Under the pieces are notes generated by a model that was not told where the DNA came from, ran no database searches, and saw only the letters and a program-made list of their open reading frames with translations. Below are positions 25,777 through 36,790 of a stretch of DNA of 64,000 nt, in pieces (the first letter of the stretch is position 1; the number at the start of each line of letters is the position of its first letter). Source of the stretch: Stictocephala bisonia (lineage: Eukaryota; Arthropoda; Insecta; Hemiptera; Membracidae); contig JAQJVL010000109.1 in assembly GCA_035578905.1 (NCBI GenBank), positions 2,125,827 through 2,189,826 of the forward strand, in the 5' to 3' direction. The position numbers and the translations under genes are program-made.

Positions 25777-27084
25777 TAGGGTACATTGTAACATAACAAA
25801 ATGGTGTTTCATTTATGGTATAGGAAGTGACTACTGTTTATGGTCATTGTGCCCACCCTAGGAAGGGATTATTCAAATCCCTGGCAGATCTAATCACGCG
25901 GAAGAGGGTGGCTTTACACTCCCCTAGAGCAGTTAGCTAACCGTTGGATGGTTGATGTTCGTGCGAAATAAATAAGGGTGACTGAAGTTTCTTGTCTTTA
26001 CACATCGAATCACAACTGTCCTTGAACTTTAAGACCAGTATTTAATTCATAATTATTCAATGGCTTTCTTTCATGAATATAAGTTTCCTTTGTTTTAGTT
26101 TTAATTTTGCTGCATTTAAAATATAGGCCTAATTCAAGAATAAATTCACATTGCTTAGCTCAATAAAGAAACGCCAAATTAAAATCTAGAAAAAAGTGAT
26201 ATTAATTGAATAAAAACTAAACTTTCAAACCAATAAAATGTAATGAATTTGTTAGTAAAACTTCTAAACAATTTAAGACTAATAACTAGATAGGTTTTAA
26301 AGTGTACGGACATCCAATAGTTTATCAATTATTTTTAAAACTATTTGATAAAATATTAAATATTTGTCAAAGCTAATATTAGACTAATAAAGGGAACATC
26401 CAATGTTTTAAATTAAAAAAAATCACGATGTATTTTAGAACGATACCTTACAACCAATTGAACGTCACACAACAATCACATTTACAACGTACACAATTGT
26501 GTTATGTGACGTTATTTTGTATCTCTACCAACAAAGTACAAATACTAAGAAACGGTAAAACATACCTCACAAAATATACTTAGCTACGTGGGTATAAATG
26601 ATTATTTTACACATTTAATTTAAGTTAATATTTAATAACCAAACACGCAGATATTCAGTTTTGATATAAAATGATAGGTTAAAAGGATACTGTTTCGTTG
26701 TTGTTGGAAAATTTAGCCAGTGTATATTGAAATTTATTATATGAATTTTGTCTTACGGAGTCATCGCAATAAAGAATTGCATATATACGAAACTATATTT
26801 TTTCAAAATAATTTTACTAAAGTTAGAATCATGAGTAACTGTTCTTGCATTAACCAAGCTCATGTGACCAAGTGTAATACAAACACTGTCATTCTCTCTC
26901 TATATAGAATATAACTTCTCATTCTATATAATCATTGACTATATAAACAAATGGACTGTCCGAGCCAATGCATACATATTTATACACACATACTGTACAA
27001 TATACATACAACATAACATACAGCAAATACATTATTGTATATTCATTTATTGATAAATGAATGCAGATATATAATCCTCATATC
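25777..27084. other. AT-rich DNA without recognised gene
   Basis: At about 26461-26515 an inverted pair (aacgtcacacaac and gttatgtgacgtt) resembles the 'gtgtgacgtt' word of PLE family P1 termini. Otherwise nothing is recognised. Confidence 0.45.
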
Positions 27085-27385
27085 CGGTACTGGTAGTAAA
27101 CGCACATCCCGTAGCTACTAGTTAGAGTTGTGATTCAGACAGTTCCACCACACTTGAGTGATTCACCACACCCTAATGTGATGATTAGGTTTCTCACCCC
27201 TGTCCAAGCCCTAACTCACAACGCACATCAACCCCCTCAAGCACCCGGTGAAAAATCCAACTGCTGCACTCCTATTACCATCACAAAACTCCGTACGTGC
27301 TGAATGGGTCTACATGAACTGAGCTATATTAGGTTTTAAATAATTTCTTATATTTAATGAGACATTTGTTCCTTAAATATAAATA
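27085..27385 (+). repeat. Dispersed repeat D, copy 2
   Basis: It shares 'gtgattcaccacaccct', 'atgtgatgattaggttt', 'cccctgtccaagccct', 'caacgcacat' and 'ctattaccatcacaaaac' with 7855-8140. Unknown element. Confidence 0.75.
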
Positions 27386-27934
27386 TTATATTTTGTGGTA
27401 AGGAATATAGTAAAATAACTCCACATGTTAGAGGAATGTAGTTTCATTTCACATTTAGTCTTAGTTAAGCTGATGACACAATTCAGAGGAAGCCTCTCAT
27501 ATATGTAATCAAATTTATATCACGACCTATAAGTCCCAATATGGAATAAATCAAAACACCTCTACTGCTACAAACACATGGTTTTGTAAATTCTTACTAC
27601 ATTGCCAAACTCATTATTTGTCTGTTGATAGCCGTATTATAATTAAAACTAACACTATGATTTGTTAAACAGTTTGTCAAGAAGCTAAAAAGAAAATTAA
27701 AATCATAAGCATTAAATAATATTTCGGCTTGTAAAAGTATTACAAACTAGTAAATTGAATATTAATTACACTTTGGTCACTATTAACAACTAAAGCACAC
27801 TTCTCCCTATCCAATTTTATTAATACATTTTTAGTTGGAATTCAGTTGTCTTCAATGACCTCATTTCTTTTGCAACATAATTTCTATCTTACTGAATTAA
27901 GAATTGCATTTTTACAGAAACATGCTTTGATTCT
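27386..27934. other. AT-rich DNA, nothing recognised
   Basis: No feature seen. Confidence 0.5.
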
Positions 27935-28420
27935 TCTTCTTTAGTGCTTTACCCTTAGATGTGTTTTCTGCTCGCCATTCCTCTCTTCTGTCTGTCTTCC
28001 TCTTCGCTCATAATCTGCCGCATGTACGCCATCCTCGGTCGTCCCCGGCGATTCCTTCCCTCAATATCTCCTTCTGCTATCGTTTCCATACTGTTATTCT
28101 ATAGAACTACATCTCTAATGCCTCCATATGCCATCTTTCCTGTGTACCAACAGTCCACGTTTCACATCCAAACAGGGCTACACTCCAAACAAACGCCAAA
28201 AAATCTCATGATTCGTTTTCTCACTTCCAGATTAATATTCTTGCTGGTGAGTAGATTCTTTCTTAGATTCAATGAAATTTTAGCCTCCTGTATTCTACTC
28301 AACATTTCTTTCCGGCTTCTACCATCTTTTGTGATTTTGCTTCCTAAATAGGTAAATTCCTCCACCTATTTTAACTCCTTCCTTCCAATTCTCAAACTCT
28401 GATGTTTCTATTATTCCTTA
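27935..28420 (-). mobile_element. Non-LTR retrotransposon (LINE) remnant, RT C-terminal region
   Basis: Minus strand, 28365 downward, encodes the hallmark VEEFTYLGSKITKDGRSRKE, followed by LLTSKNINLEVRKRI. This is the conserved region just after the catalytic fingers/palm of many insect LINE reverse transcriptases. A frameshift in a T-run near 28196 moves the reading to the next frame, where WSVALFGCETWTVG (the classic post-thumb motif) continues. A stop replaces an expected Trp shortly after. Further on, NRRGRPRMAYMRQI resembles the basic C-terminal segment of the same proteins, with the intervening 60 or so residues missing. The copy is therefore frameshifted, deleted and dead. Its upstream end abuts SINE S1 at 28422. 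An open plus-strand frame (27959-28351) is the antisense shadow. Confidence 0.85.
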
Positions 28421-28421
28421 T

Positions 28422-28857
28422 GTCGGCACTGGTGGCGCAGTGCTGTAACTCAGCTACTTGGGGACTAAGTGTTTGGGAGATTGTAGGCGATAGGTTCCAT
28501 GCTCAGTTCTCTTAATACCGACACGGCGTCCGTTCAATGGTTGTCATAAATATAGACACTACTAGAGAAGTCTGGAGTGTCCGTGTTGAATGGTAGTCAA
28601 GGTTCGGGTGTTGTGTAGGGAAGAGAACTAAGTATCAAAATTGTCAGTTAGCTGAAAATCAGACCAACACTACATGTAAAGCTGTAGGTCACTCAGTTGG
28701 CCTGGCTATTGGACTATTAATAAATAGTCCTTTCTGAGCTAAGTCGAACTCAGGTAGTAACAATGACTACACTCGTTCATCTACACTCATTCACGCCTCA
28801 TATTCACCCATATCTCTACGATAGGCGTCTTAGAGATGAATAGTGAATAATAATGAA
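28422..28857 (+). repeat. SINE S1, full-length copy
   Basis: This is the best copy of the family, about 436 bp. The head contains a box-A-like TGGCGCAGTGC (28432-28442) and a box-B-like GGTTCCATGCT (28493-28503) spaced as in a tRNA-derived RNA polymerase III promoter, with a slightly long interval. The body holds 'ctactagagaagtctgg', 'ctgaaaatcagaccaac' and 'aataaatagtcctttctga'. The tail module ends in 'gataggcgtctta' and AATA-rich sequence. It encodes nothing and would rely on a LINE for mobility. Confidence 0.85.
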
Positions 28858-29397
28858 TATGTCTACATACTATTTCATACCATGTAATATGGAACTACTC
28901 TAAAAATACCTCTTTATTCCGCATGTGTTCCGGGAGTGACCTAGATCATGACTGTTATAGAATAGAAAGGGGAATATTTAATAATGAACATGTCAAGTAT
29001 ATAGGCTACCTTAAACCACAGATTATGATAAAAGACATTAATTTTTTCACGAAATTGAGTAGGCGATAACATAACCTTACGAATATAAATATTTATGTGA
29101 GTTTAACTGTATATTATTTAACCATGGATACAATTTTGACATATAAATACTATTATGACTATACAAAAATAAATAATTTACCCTTTTAAGTTGTAGGCAA
29201 ACATTGTAGCAATTACCTGTAACATAACATGGGTTTTAATGATTTGATGATAACATAACATGATTTAATGATTGATTGATTGATTGCATTACAATAAACA
29301 CCCACGTACCTTTAGAAACATATTTGTAAAGGTTATTTGAATTTAATATTACTTTGAAAACATAGTTCTAACGATAAAACTCATTGATACCAAATCC
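28858..29397. other. AT-rich DNA with a short (GATT)n run
   Basis: A (GATT)n run at about 29264-29287 is the only recognised feature. Confidence 0.6.
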
Positions 29398-29570
29398 AAT
29401 CCTAGGTGACTACCCAGGTTGATCACGGGTGGTTACCAACCTTATTAAGTGTGGCTACCAAAGATGATCATGGGTTCTGCCCATGTTGATCATGGATGCC
29501 ACCTAGGTTGATCACAGGTGGTACTCAGGTTGTCAAGGCTGACTACCCAAGTTGATCAAAATTACACCTC
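29398..29570. repeat. Degenerate minisatellite around 'ggttgatcatgggtgg'
   Basis: About six imperfect units of roughly 25-30 bp combine 'gttgatcay', 'ggtgg' and 'ctaccca' words. The units are too diverged to give a firm period. Confidence 0.6.
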
Positions 29571-29924
29571 TAAATCAGTCTCATTCACAATAATTAGTAT
29601 ATTTGATCTATTCTTTAAGTTAAAATAATACAGTTTTATATTCAACGAAAAGAGCTGGAAAACAGTGATTGAGAAAGTGTGAAAATAGATCTTTTACAGA
29701 AGCAATCAGTATTCATTAAACACCAATTTTAACTTTTTGTTTGGATTTAAATTCTCTATCAAATCAGACTAATCTTAAACAAAATACTTTATCGTACCAA
29801 TTTATGATTAACAAACAAAATTTCAATCAAGCAAATATAGTTTGCAAAACGAAGCCCTAATTCGTGTAGGTGTATGTGATATAAAGCTATTGATAATTTT
29901 CCAAAGTCTATTGAGAAACCGGAA
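29571..29924. other. AT-rich DNA, nothing recognised
   Basis: No feature seen. Confidence 0.5.
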
Positions 29925-30053
29925 GGTTAAAAAATCCTATGCCTATAAATTAGCTGATGTCAAAAGATCGTTTCTTCGTGATACAAAGTGTTTTATACCG
30001 TGGCCGAACATCTCTTGAATAATGGATTACTTGTGGAGTCCGGCTCAACAGAG
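29925..30053 (+). repeat. Dispersed repeat G, second copy (flank of expanded satellite)
   Basis: It is nearly identical to 13907-14040 ('aggttaaaaaa', 'ctataaattagctgatgtc', 'gtgttttataccgtggcc', 'gtccggctcaacagagc') and leads directly into the 45/47-bp array. Confidence 0.9.
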
Positions 30054-31898
30054 CAAAAACACAACCAGTCAAGTTTGATGTTATGATAATGTTATCGACA
30101 AAAACACAACCAGTCAAGTTTGATGTTATGATAATGTTATCGACAAAAACACAACCAGTCAAGTTTGATGTTATGATAATGTTATCGACATTGAAACACG
30201 ACCAGTCAAGTTTGATGTTATGATAATGTTATCGACAAAAACACAACCAGTCAAGTTTGATGTTATGATAATGTTATCGATATTGAAACACGACCAGTCA
30301 AGTTTGATGTTATGATAATGTTATCGACAAAAACACAACCAGTCAAGTTTGATGTTATGATAATGTTATCGATATTGAAACACGACCAGTCAAGTTTGAT
30401 GTTATGATAATGTTATCGATATTGAAACACGACCAGTCAAGTTTGATGTTATGATAATGTTATCGACAAAAACACAACCAGTCAAGTTTGATGTTATGAT
30501 AATGTTATCGATATTGAAACACGACCAGTCAAGTTTGATGTTATAATAATGTTATCGATATTGAAACACGACCAGTCAAGTTTGATGTTATGATAATGTT
30601 ATCGATATTGAAACACGACCAGTCAAGTTTGATGTTATGATAATGTTATCGACAAAAACACAACCAGTCAAGTTTGATGTTATGATAATGTTATCGATAT
30701 TGAAACACGACCAGTCAAGTTTGATGTTATGATAATGTTATCGACAAAAACACAACCAGTCAAGTTTGATGTTATGATAATGTTATCGATATTGAAACAC
30801 GACCAGTCAAGTTTGATGTTATGATAATGTTATCGACAAAAACACAACCAGTCAAGTTTGATGTTATGATAATGTTATCGATATTGAAACACGACCAGTC
30901 AAGTTTGATGTTATGATAATGTTATCGACAAAAACACAACCAGTCAAGTTTGATGTTATGATAATGTTATCGATATTGAAACACGACCAGTCAAGTTTGA
31001 TGTTATGATAATGTTATCGATATTGAAACACGACCAGTCAAGTTTGATGTTATGATAATGTTATCGATATTGAAACACGACCAGTCAAGTTTGATGTTAT
31101 GATAATGTTATCGACAAAAACACAACCAGTCAAGTTTGATGTTATGATAATGTTATCGATATTGAAACACGACCAGTCAAGTTTGATGTTATGATAATGT
31201 TATCGACAAAAACACAACCAGTCAAGTTTGATGTTATGATAATGTTATCGACAAAAACACGACCAGTCAAGTTTGATGTTATGATAATGTTATCGATATT
31301 GAAACACGACCAGTCAAGTTTGATGTTATGATAATGTTATCGATATTGAAACACGACCAGTCAAGTTTGATGTTATGATAATGTTATCGATATTGAAACA
31401 CGACCAGTCAAGTTTGATGTTATGATAATGTTATCGATATTGAAACACGACCAGTCAAGTTTGATGTTATGATAATGTTATCGATATTGAAACACGACCA
31501 GTCAAGTTTGATGTTATGATAATGTTATCGATATTGAAACACGACCAGTCAAGTTTGATGTTATGATAATGTTATCGATATTGAAACACGACCAGTCAAG
31601 TTTGATGTTATGATAATGTTATCGACAAAAACACGACCAGTCAAGTTTGATGTTATGATAATGTTATCGACAAAAACACAACCAGTCAAGTTTGATGTTA
31701 TGATAATGTTATCGACAAAAACACAACCAGTCAAGTTTGATGTTATGATAATGTTATCGACAAAAACACGACCAGTCAAGTTTGATGTTATGATAATGTT
31801 ATCGATATTGAAACACGACCAGTCAAGTTTGATGTTATGATAATGTTATCGATATTGAAACACGACCAGTCAAGTTTGATGTTATGATAATGTTATCG
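30054..31898. repeat. 45/47-bp satellite array, 40 units of two types
   Basis: The units share 'accagtcaagtttgatgtta', 'tgataatgttatcga' and differ in the linker. Type A (45 bp) has 'caaaaacacaacc' (or 'caaaaacacgacc') and type B (47 bp) has 'tattgaaacacgacc'. I count 40 units, about 17 A and 23 B. 17x45 plus 23x47 gives 1846 bp, matching the observed span. A and B alternate on the left, while a long run of B followed by a short run of A occupies the right third. Divergence apart from the linker is very low (one visible ttataataat variant near 30541), so the expansion is recent. A-A-A stretches leave frames open that read as a repeating DNIIITSNLTG peptide. These are artefacts. Confidence 0.97.
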
Positions 31899-32604
31899 AT
31901 ATTGAAGAGATAACTTTAATACAACCATTTGCATCAAATTCATACCATTTAAAAACGCAATGTACGAGTTTCGTTAGTAAATAAGTTGTCATTTAAATTA
32001 TTAAAGGTTTTGAACTTGACAGAAACTTCTTACGAATTGTAATTCTAGAAGTTCCCCAGTGTAAGATGCATATCCCTTTTCTACATTATATACATTTAAA
32101 AATATTTAGGTGATACTTATTTTTAAAACAATAAAGGTTTAACCTAATGATAACCTAAAGAAAATGTTTCTGTGTATACTAAAATACGGAGAAAATTTGC
32201 GGTTATTGGAAATAATAAAATTAAAGTAAAGTTTAAATTAGTAAAACTAAAAAAGTGTTACTATGGTAAGAACCCACTCCCTTGTATTTACAGGAAATAA
32301 TATACACTGTATATTTACTTAAGTGCTAAATAAGCAAGTAAATTTCAAATGATAGTTCTTTAAAATGTATGACATATTCATACTTATAGTGTGTCTGTAA
32401 TGTTTATATTTATTATATAAATGTTACACCAATAGTTAATAATTTTAATATAATTTCAGACAAGTTTAGTATGATATAAACAGTCTTAGACTATATGCAG
32501 GTCTTGTGTGGGTGTAAAAGTCAAGTATAATTGCATTTGATGTTTCAATTTGCTTTCCTTGACGGACAATCTACTGATCCTGCAAGTGTTTAAAATTCGT
32601 TAGG
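31899..32604. other. AT-rich DNA, nothing recognised
   Basis: No feature seen. Confidence 0.5.
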
Positions 32605-32612
32605 ATAGTTAT

Positions 32613-33040
32613 AATCAAGAATCAAGAATCAAGAACTTTATTTGTCATTAAGTTAAAGCACAATATAACAATAGACTTCGTCAATTATACATACATAAAA
32701 ACATTTCACATCACAAATTTACATACTAAAATATTAATTCTAAACAGTTGTGATCTAAGAAATCATCTATTTTGTAAAATGCCTTTGATATAAGCCAAGC
32801 CTTAATTACTGCCTTAAATTTACTTAGAGTTACATATCTGGCTGTAAGAGGCAATTTATTGAACATTTTAATTTGAAGATATAAAAGGCTATTACTACTT
32901 TTACTCAATCTAAACTGGGGTAAATTTAATTTGTCCAGATTTCTGGTACCATAACTATGAGTGTCAAGACGTTGAGTGAAGCTTGTTAAGTTTTCCTTTA
33001 CAAAACTATAATTCGAATTCCGAAAACTTTTCAATCTGAA
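32613..33040 (-). mobile_element. LINE remnant: RT C-terminus, 3' UTR and tail
   Basis: The minus-strand frame 33034-32726 encodes DTHSYGTRN..LNLPQFRLSKSSNSLLYLQIKMFNKLP..FK..IKAWLISKAFYKIDDFL, split here for brevity. This is the typical last segment of CR1/Jockey-type reverse transcriptases (HxYxTRxxxxL, then YNKLP, then FYxIxEFL), and it ends at a stop about 100 bp before the element's 3' end. Reading on, a polyadenylation signal AATAAA (complement at 32637-32642) is followed by three TTGATTC-type short repeats (complement at 32613-32634), the simple-repeat tail of a 3'-anchored insertion. The element is 5'-truncated. Sequence up to 33330 on the same strand may still belong to it but shows no motif. 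Confidence 0.85.
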
Positions 33041-33404
33041 ATAAATTATTAAACATACGATACTTGGTTAAGTCAATGTACGAGTTAATTCAGTTATTTT
33101 TTTAAAGCTTTCTTCATAAATGCAACTTTACCCAAGCCATTATCCCAAATATTACATTTACTTGGAACTTGTAAGTATCGATTTGTTGGTTTCTTCTGAG
33201 CTGAGCTGTTTGAGGACCTATGTAGTCGTATATTTTAAAACACGTTAACATTATGTTAAATGTGTGAGTAAAAAACGATAATCTAATTAAAAGTGCCCTT
33301 ACTAGCATCTCTAACATGACTACCATGTTAAAAATGTCTCATACCGAGACCAAGTTAGGAGCTGTAATTTTACAAAGTAAAACGTAAGGTAGGTGGTGGG
33401 TCAT
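33041..33404. other. Unassigned DNA upstream of LINE remnant
   Basis: A 70-codon minus-strand frame (33114-33326) has no recognisable motif. It could be decayed LINE sequence. Confidence 0.4.
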
Positions 33405-33605
33405 CAATCAATATCATACGTGTAGGGGTGGGTGGGTCGGTCAATACTACTCTACGAGTAGGCCTAAGGGTGGGTTGACAAGTAATAACTTTTATAAGTG
33501 TATGGGTGGGTGGAGGAGTTATCTACCACCACCATACAAGTAGGAGGGGGTTGGTGGATCAATACCACCATAAGTGAAAGGGGGATTGTGGGTCCAGTAA
33601 TAAAG
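33405..33605 (+). repeat. Degenerate M36 minisatellite
   Basis: Repeated 'gtgggtgggtcggtcaatac', 'tacgagtagg', 'gggtgggttgacaagtaata' and 'ggtggatcaataccacc' words are recognisable as the 36-bp family of 5429-7290 but heavily diverged (about 5 units). Confidence 0.65.
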
Positions 33606-33619
33606 GAGTATTAATGATC

Positions 33620-33705
33620 AAGTTCCAGTTAAGGCCAGAACTCGTACCTACTTAGGCACTCTAACTTAGGCTCGGACGCCGAAGACCACTCGGCCACTGG
33701 TTATA
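33620..33705 (-). repeat. tRNA-like sequence (SINE head or tRNA pseudogene)
   Basis: The minus strand shows CCAGTGGCCGAGTGG (box A and D-loop, Ser/Leu-tRNA-like), followed about 40 nt later by GTACGAGTTCTGG, a degraded box B. There is no closing acceptor stem, so it is not a functional tRNA. Confidence 0.5.
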
Positions 33706-33994
33706 CCAAAACGTAGTGGACATGGCATTCTTATATGATTTTTTAAATTGACAAGGTCAATTTGAATTTAAATGTCCACTTATGTCATGTATGTGAATTA
33801 CTCTACATTAAGTAATTAATGACAAATCTAGCAATATAAAAGGACGGAAGTAAAAAGCAAGATTCCTTATAAAACTAAGCACAATGTTTTATATATTTTG
33901 AGTGCCGATAATTGTTTTGACGTAATATGTAAATAATGAACTCGTAGAGATTTTTTTACTTGATATATGTAAAAAAATGACATATATTGAGAGT
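33706..33994. other. AT-rich DNA; TATAAAAGG word at about 33836
   Basis: The 'atataaaagg' word is TATA-box-like, but no transcript can be read downstream. Confidence 0.4.
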
Positions 33995-34365
33995 TTTATA
34001 GCCAATTAATGTCTTGTAGGGTAGATAGTTAGTTGGTGATGGAGGAGAAGCACCCTGTATCCCCTATACCGATATAACCCCCCCACTCTAACCCCCTGTC
34101 CCCTTGTCTAGAGACTATAAAACTTTCTCCTGTCGTCATTTAACAATCATTGCAAGTATTTTAGTGTGTAAAATTAGTTTGCGGGGGAGAGGAGAGACAT
34201 GTCACAACATGTGTCCTCACTGTAACCTCTATATAAACCTACTCAGTCTATCCCTCTGTCCCAATTGTCTGAAGAGTACATGTTACATGTAGACTGTAAC
34301 GTTAATTAGTGTGGGAGGGCACCCTTTAACATGTGTCCAGATTGTACCCCTATCCAGCTATAATT
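33995..34365 (+). repeat. Diverged 166-bp satellite relatives, about 2 units
   Basis: It reads 'gtcttgtagggtagatagtt' with 'agttggtgatggagg', then 'tcctgtcgtcatttaacaat', 'ttgcgggggagaggagagac', 'acaacatgtgtcctcac', then 'gactgtaacgttaattagtg', 'acatgtgtccagattg' and 'cccctatccagctataa'. These are the same block order as the array at 16020-20640, but much more diverged. Confidence 0.75.
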
Positions 34366-34394
34366 ACAGGAGATAAGGCCATTCTCTTAATTTT

Positions 34395-34530
34395 AACGAA
34401 AACACCCACCCATCCACACACGTACAGTTTTCTCGACCCAAACACCCACACACACACGTACAATGGTTCCAACCCATACACGTATAGTGGTAGTGACCAA
34501 CCCATCCATCCATACACGTAGAGATTTATT
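34395..34530 (-). repeat. Degenerate M36 minisatellite, reverse
   Basis: Repeated 'cccacccatccacacacgta', 'cccacacacacacgta' and 'ccatccatacacgta' are the complement of the M36 'tacgtgta...gggtgggt' words. It lies immediately after the satellite relatives. Confidence 0.55.
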
Positions 34531-34984
34531 GAGTGCTGTTATTATACAGTAAAAAATAGCATCCTACGGGTAATGATTTAATAAAGAATTAACAATTGAC
34601 ATATGCAATCCACTGATACTCAATATCAACCAGTTACAATAATAACTAAGCCGCAACAATTGTGAGGGAGTACCACATTATTAGATCCAGCTGTCAAACA
34701 AAGTTTCAGCCAGAGTTCCGCAATATTAGAGCCATTGTTTGTCAGCTTGATTGTTTGCCTCTTTGACTCTTGTTTGGATTACACAATGATAAACGATCCA
34801 CAAACTTTATTATTACAAAAGAATATAATTCATTCGGGAAACCAAACAATATAAATAATCTAACTATATATTTGTATATACTTACTTATTTAACTCAATA
34901 TTTTATGACACTAGTTTTTGGTAGTGTATTGTGATCATTCAAAACCAAATCCATGGTAAATTAAAACAACTATATTAATAAATA
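34531..34984. other. AT-rich DNA, nothing recognised
   Basis: No feature seen. Confidence 0.5.
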
Positions 34985-35345
34985 TTATTACGGTGGTGGG
35001 TTCCCTTCCCATAGCATTGTTTTATGTGAGTGAAACAATGGCTCGGTACGCCGGAGATCAGCACTCAGCAGTTGGAGTCTATGGTGCAGCTCGAAGAAGA
35101 AGCTGGAGCTACGTTCGGTCTGGCGGTACCAGAACGTACGGAGGTGACGAAAGTTAGTCATGGTAGTATTGTAACAGTGGTGAGGGTGGCAGATGGAGTC
35201 ATGGTGTTAATACGATTGAAGTGTGTGAGAAGGGACTACTTATGTTAATCATTGCGTTTCCCCATAAGTCCAACCTGGACACTGATGGCGAACAAACCAG
35301 GAAGTTGCAAGTTAAGTGAGCTTGCCCTTGGTAGGAGCAACCCCC
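34985..35345 (+). other. GC-richer island with a 72-codon open frame, function unknown
   Basis: An ATG-led frame at 35030-35248 encodes a 72-residue product with an acidic patch (QLEEEAGA, residues about 21-28) and a hydrophobic Val/Ile-rich segment (IVTVVRVADGVMVLI, about 47-61). Base composition is clearly more GC-rich and CpG-containing than the flanks, and a second frame is also open nearby. I recognise no family and see no clear splice sites. It could be an isolated exon, a piece of a transposon, or unconstrained GC-rich DNA. It ends near a C-run and 'accctaacctagcctaacct'. Confidence 0.3.
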
Positions 35346-36097
35346 CCTCATTGCACCCTAACCTAGCCTAACCTGGTTGAGTGTAAGTTTAAGTTTACAA
35401 TTTTAATCTAAATTTTAGGAAGGTATTTAATGTAAAACAATAGGCTGAAAATTAATGTTTGATGGGAATCGACTCACAAAAATTCGTAAATTTCTAGGAA
35501 TTACATTTGACTTTAAAGAGAATCATATGTAATGCTCTTTAAAGGTAAAACTGAATCCAATTTAGAAATACCTGGTTGGAGTAACGTCGTACGTACATGG
35601 TTACTTACTTTGGTAAGGAAGATGCAAAAAGTAGTTCTCGAATTGACCTCATGAAAACGGTCTTATGGCACATAAAAGTAGAAACACTAGATTAACTCCT
35701 ATTTTAAGTTATTTATAATGTTAAAATTACTATGTTTAACTTGTAACATTATGTATTTATGCAAATGATATAGTTCATATAAGAAATCTATCTACATTTT
35801 TTTCTCCTATGTACTGATTGTAGGATATGTTGAACCTCGCTGAAAAGTACTATTTTACTTGGCGAGGCCAAAAAATGTACAAATATTCTAATAAATGATT
35901 CTATTTTTTTGCATTTAGGAATATAAATAAATATATATATATATATATATATAAACATTTACCGCAACACATTTAACTTCCAAGATGGTAATCTTATTGT
36001 CTAAAGTTTTTCTTGATTTTAATAAATATTTTACAAAATTAGGTGTTCTGAAATCTCTATATTTTCCCTTTTCAGAAGACGCAACGATATAAGAGGA
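35346..36097. other. AT-rich DNA with a short (AT)n run
   Basis: (AT)n at 35929-35953. Nothing else recognised. Confidence 0.6.
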
Positions 36098-36225
36098 AAC
36101 AGATGTCGAACTAAGTAAGGACCCTCAATGGCCTAAGGACTGTTCAGGCAATGATCAGGGACACAATGGCAACCCCACGTCCATTGTAGTCACAGTCATT
36201 GCAATTCTTTCCTGTTCAAAGACAA
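36098..36225 (+). repeat. Dispersed repeat C, copy 2
   Basis: 'ccctcaatggcctaagg', 'gttcaggcaatgatcaggg', 'acacaatggcaacccc', 'cgtccattgtagtcac' and 'tctttcctgttcaaag' align with copies at 21868 and 40818. Confidence 0.75.
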
Positions 36226-36310
36226 ATATCTCGTTGCTTCAAAGGAAAATTCTTTATCATGTATATTATTGGTAAAACAACAGCAAAATACGTTTTAAAC
36301 AATTTATTTG

Positions 36311-36790
36311 TAGGATGAATAGCTGTGAAACCAAACAGTACCTCTTATTGTAGGATGAATAGCTGTGAAACCAAACAGTACCTCTTATTGTAGGATGAAT
36401 AGCTGTGAAACCAAACAGTACCTCTTATTGTAGGATGAATAGTTGTGAAACCAAACAGTACCTCTTATTGTAGGATGAATAGCTGTGAAACCAAACAGTA
36501 CCTCTTATTGTAGGATGAATAGCTGTGAAACCAAACAGTACCTCTTATTGTAGGATGAATAGCTGTGAAACCAAACAGTACCTCTTATTTTAGGATGAAT
36601 AGCTGTGAAACCAAACAGTACCTCTTATTGTAGGATGAATAGCTGTGAAACCAAACAGTACCTCTTATTGTAGGATGAATAGCTGTGAAACCAAACAGTA
36701 CCTCTTATTGTAGGATGAATAGCTGTGAAACCAAACAGTACCTCTTATTGTAGGATGAATAGCTGTGAAACCAAACAGTACCTCTTATTG
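36311..36790. repeat. 40-bp minisatellite, exactly 12 units
   Basis: The unit is taggatgaat, agctgtgaaa, ccaaacagta, cctcttattg. 480 bp divides into 12 units with only two visible single-base differences (agttgtg in the fourth unit and ttattt in one later unit). This is a very young expansion. There are no variable spacers, so it is not CRISPR-like. Confidence 0.98.

Noticed and set aside
27959..28351. 130-codon plus-strand frame
   Set aside because: Antisense of the LINE reverse-transcriptase remnant.
31561..31840. Repeated DNIIITSNLTG or MIMLSTKTQPVKFDV peptides
   Set aside because: Translation of consecutive 45-bp satellite units; the frame breaks wherever a 47-bp unit occurs.
33620..33705. 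Functional Ser/Leu tRNA gene on the minus strand
   Set aside because: Only the D-arm region is convincing; box B is degraded and no acceptor stem closes.
36311..36790. CRISPR-like array
   Set aside because: Units are contiguous 40-bp tandem repeats with no variable spacers, and the context is eukaryotic.
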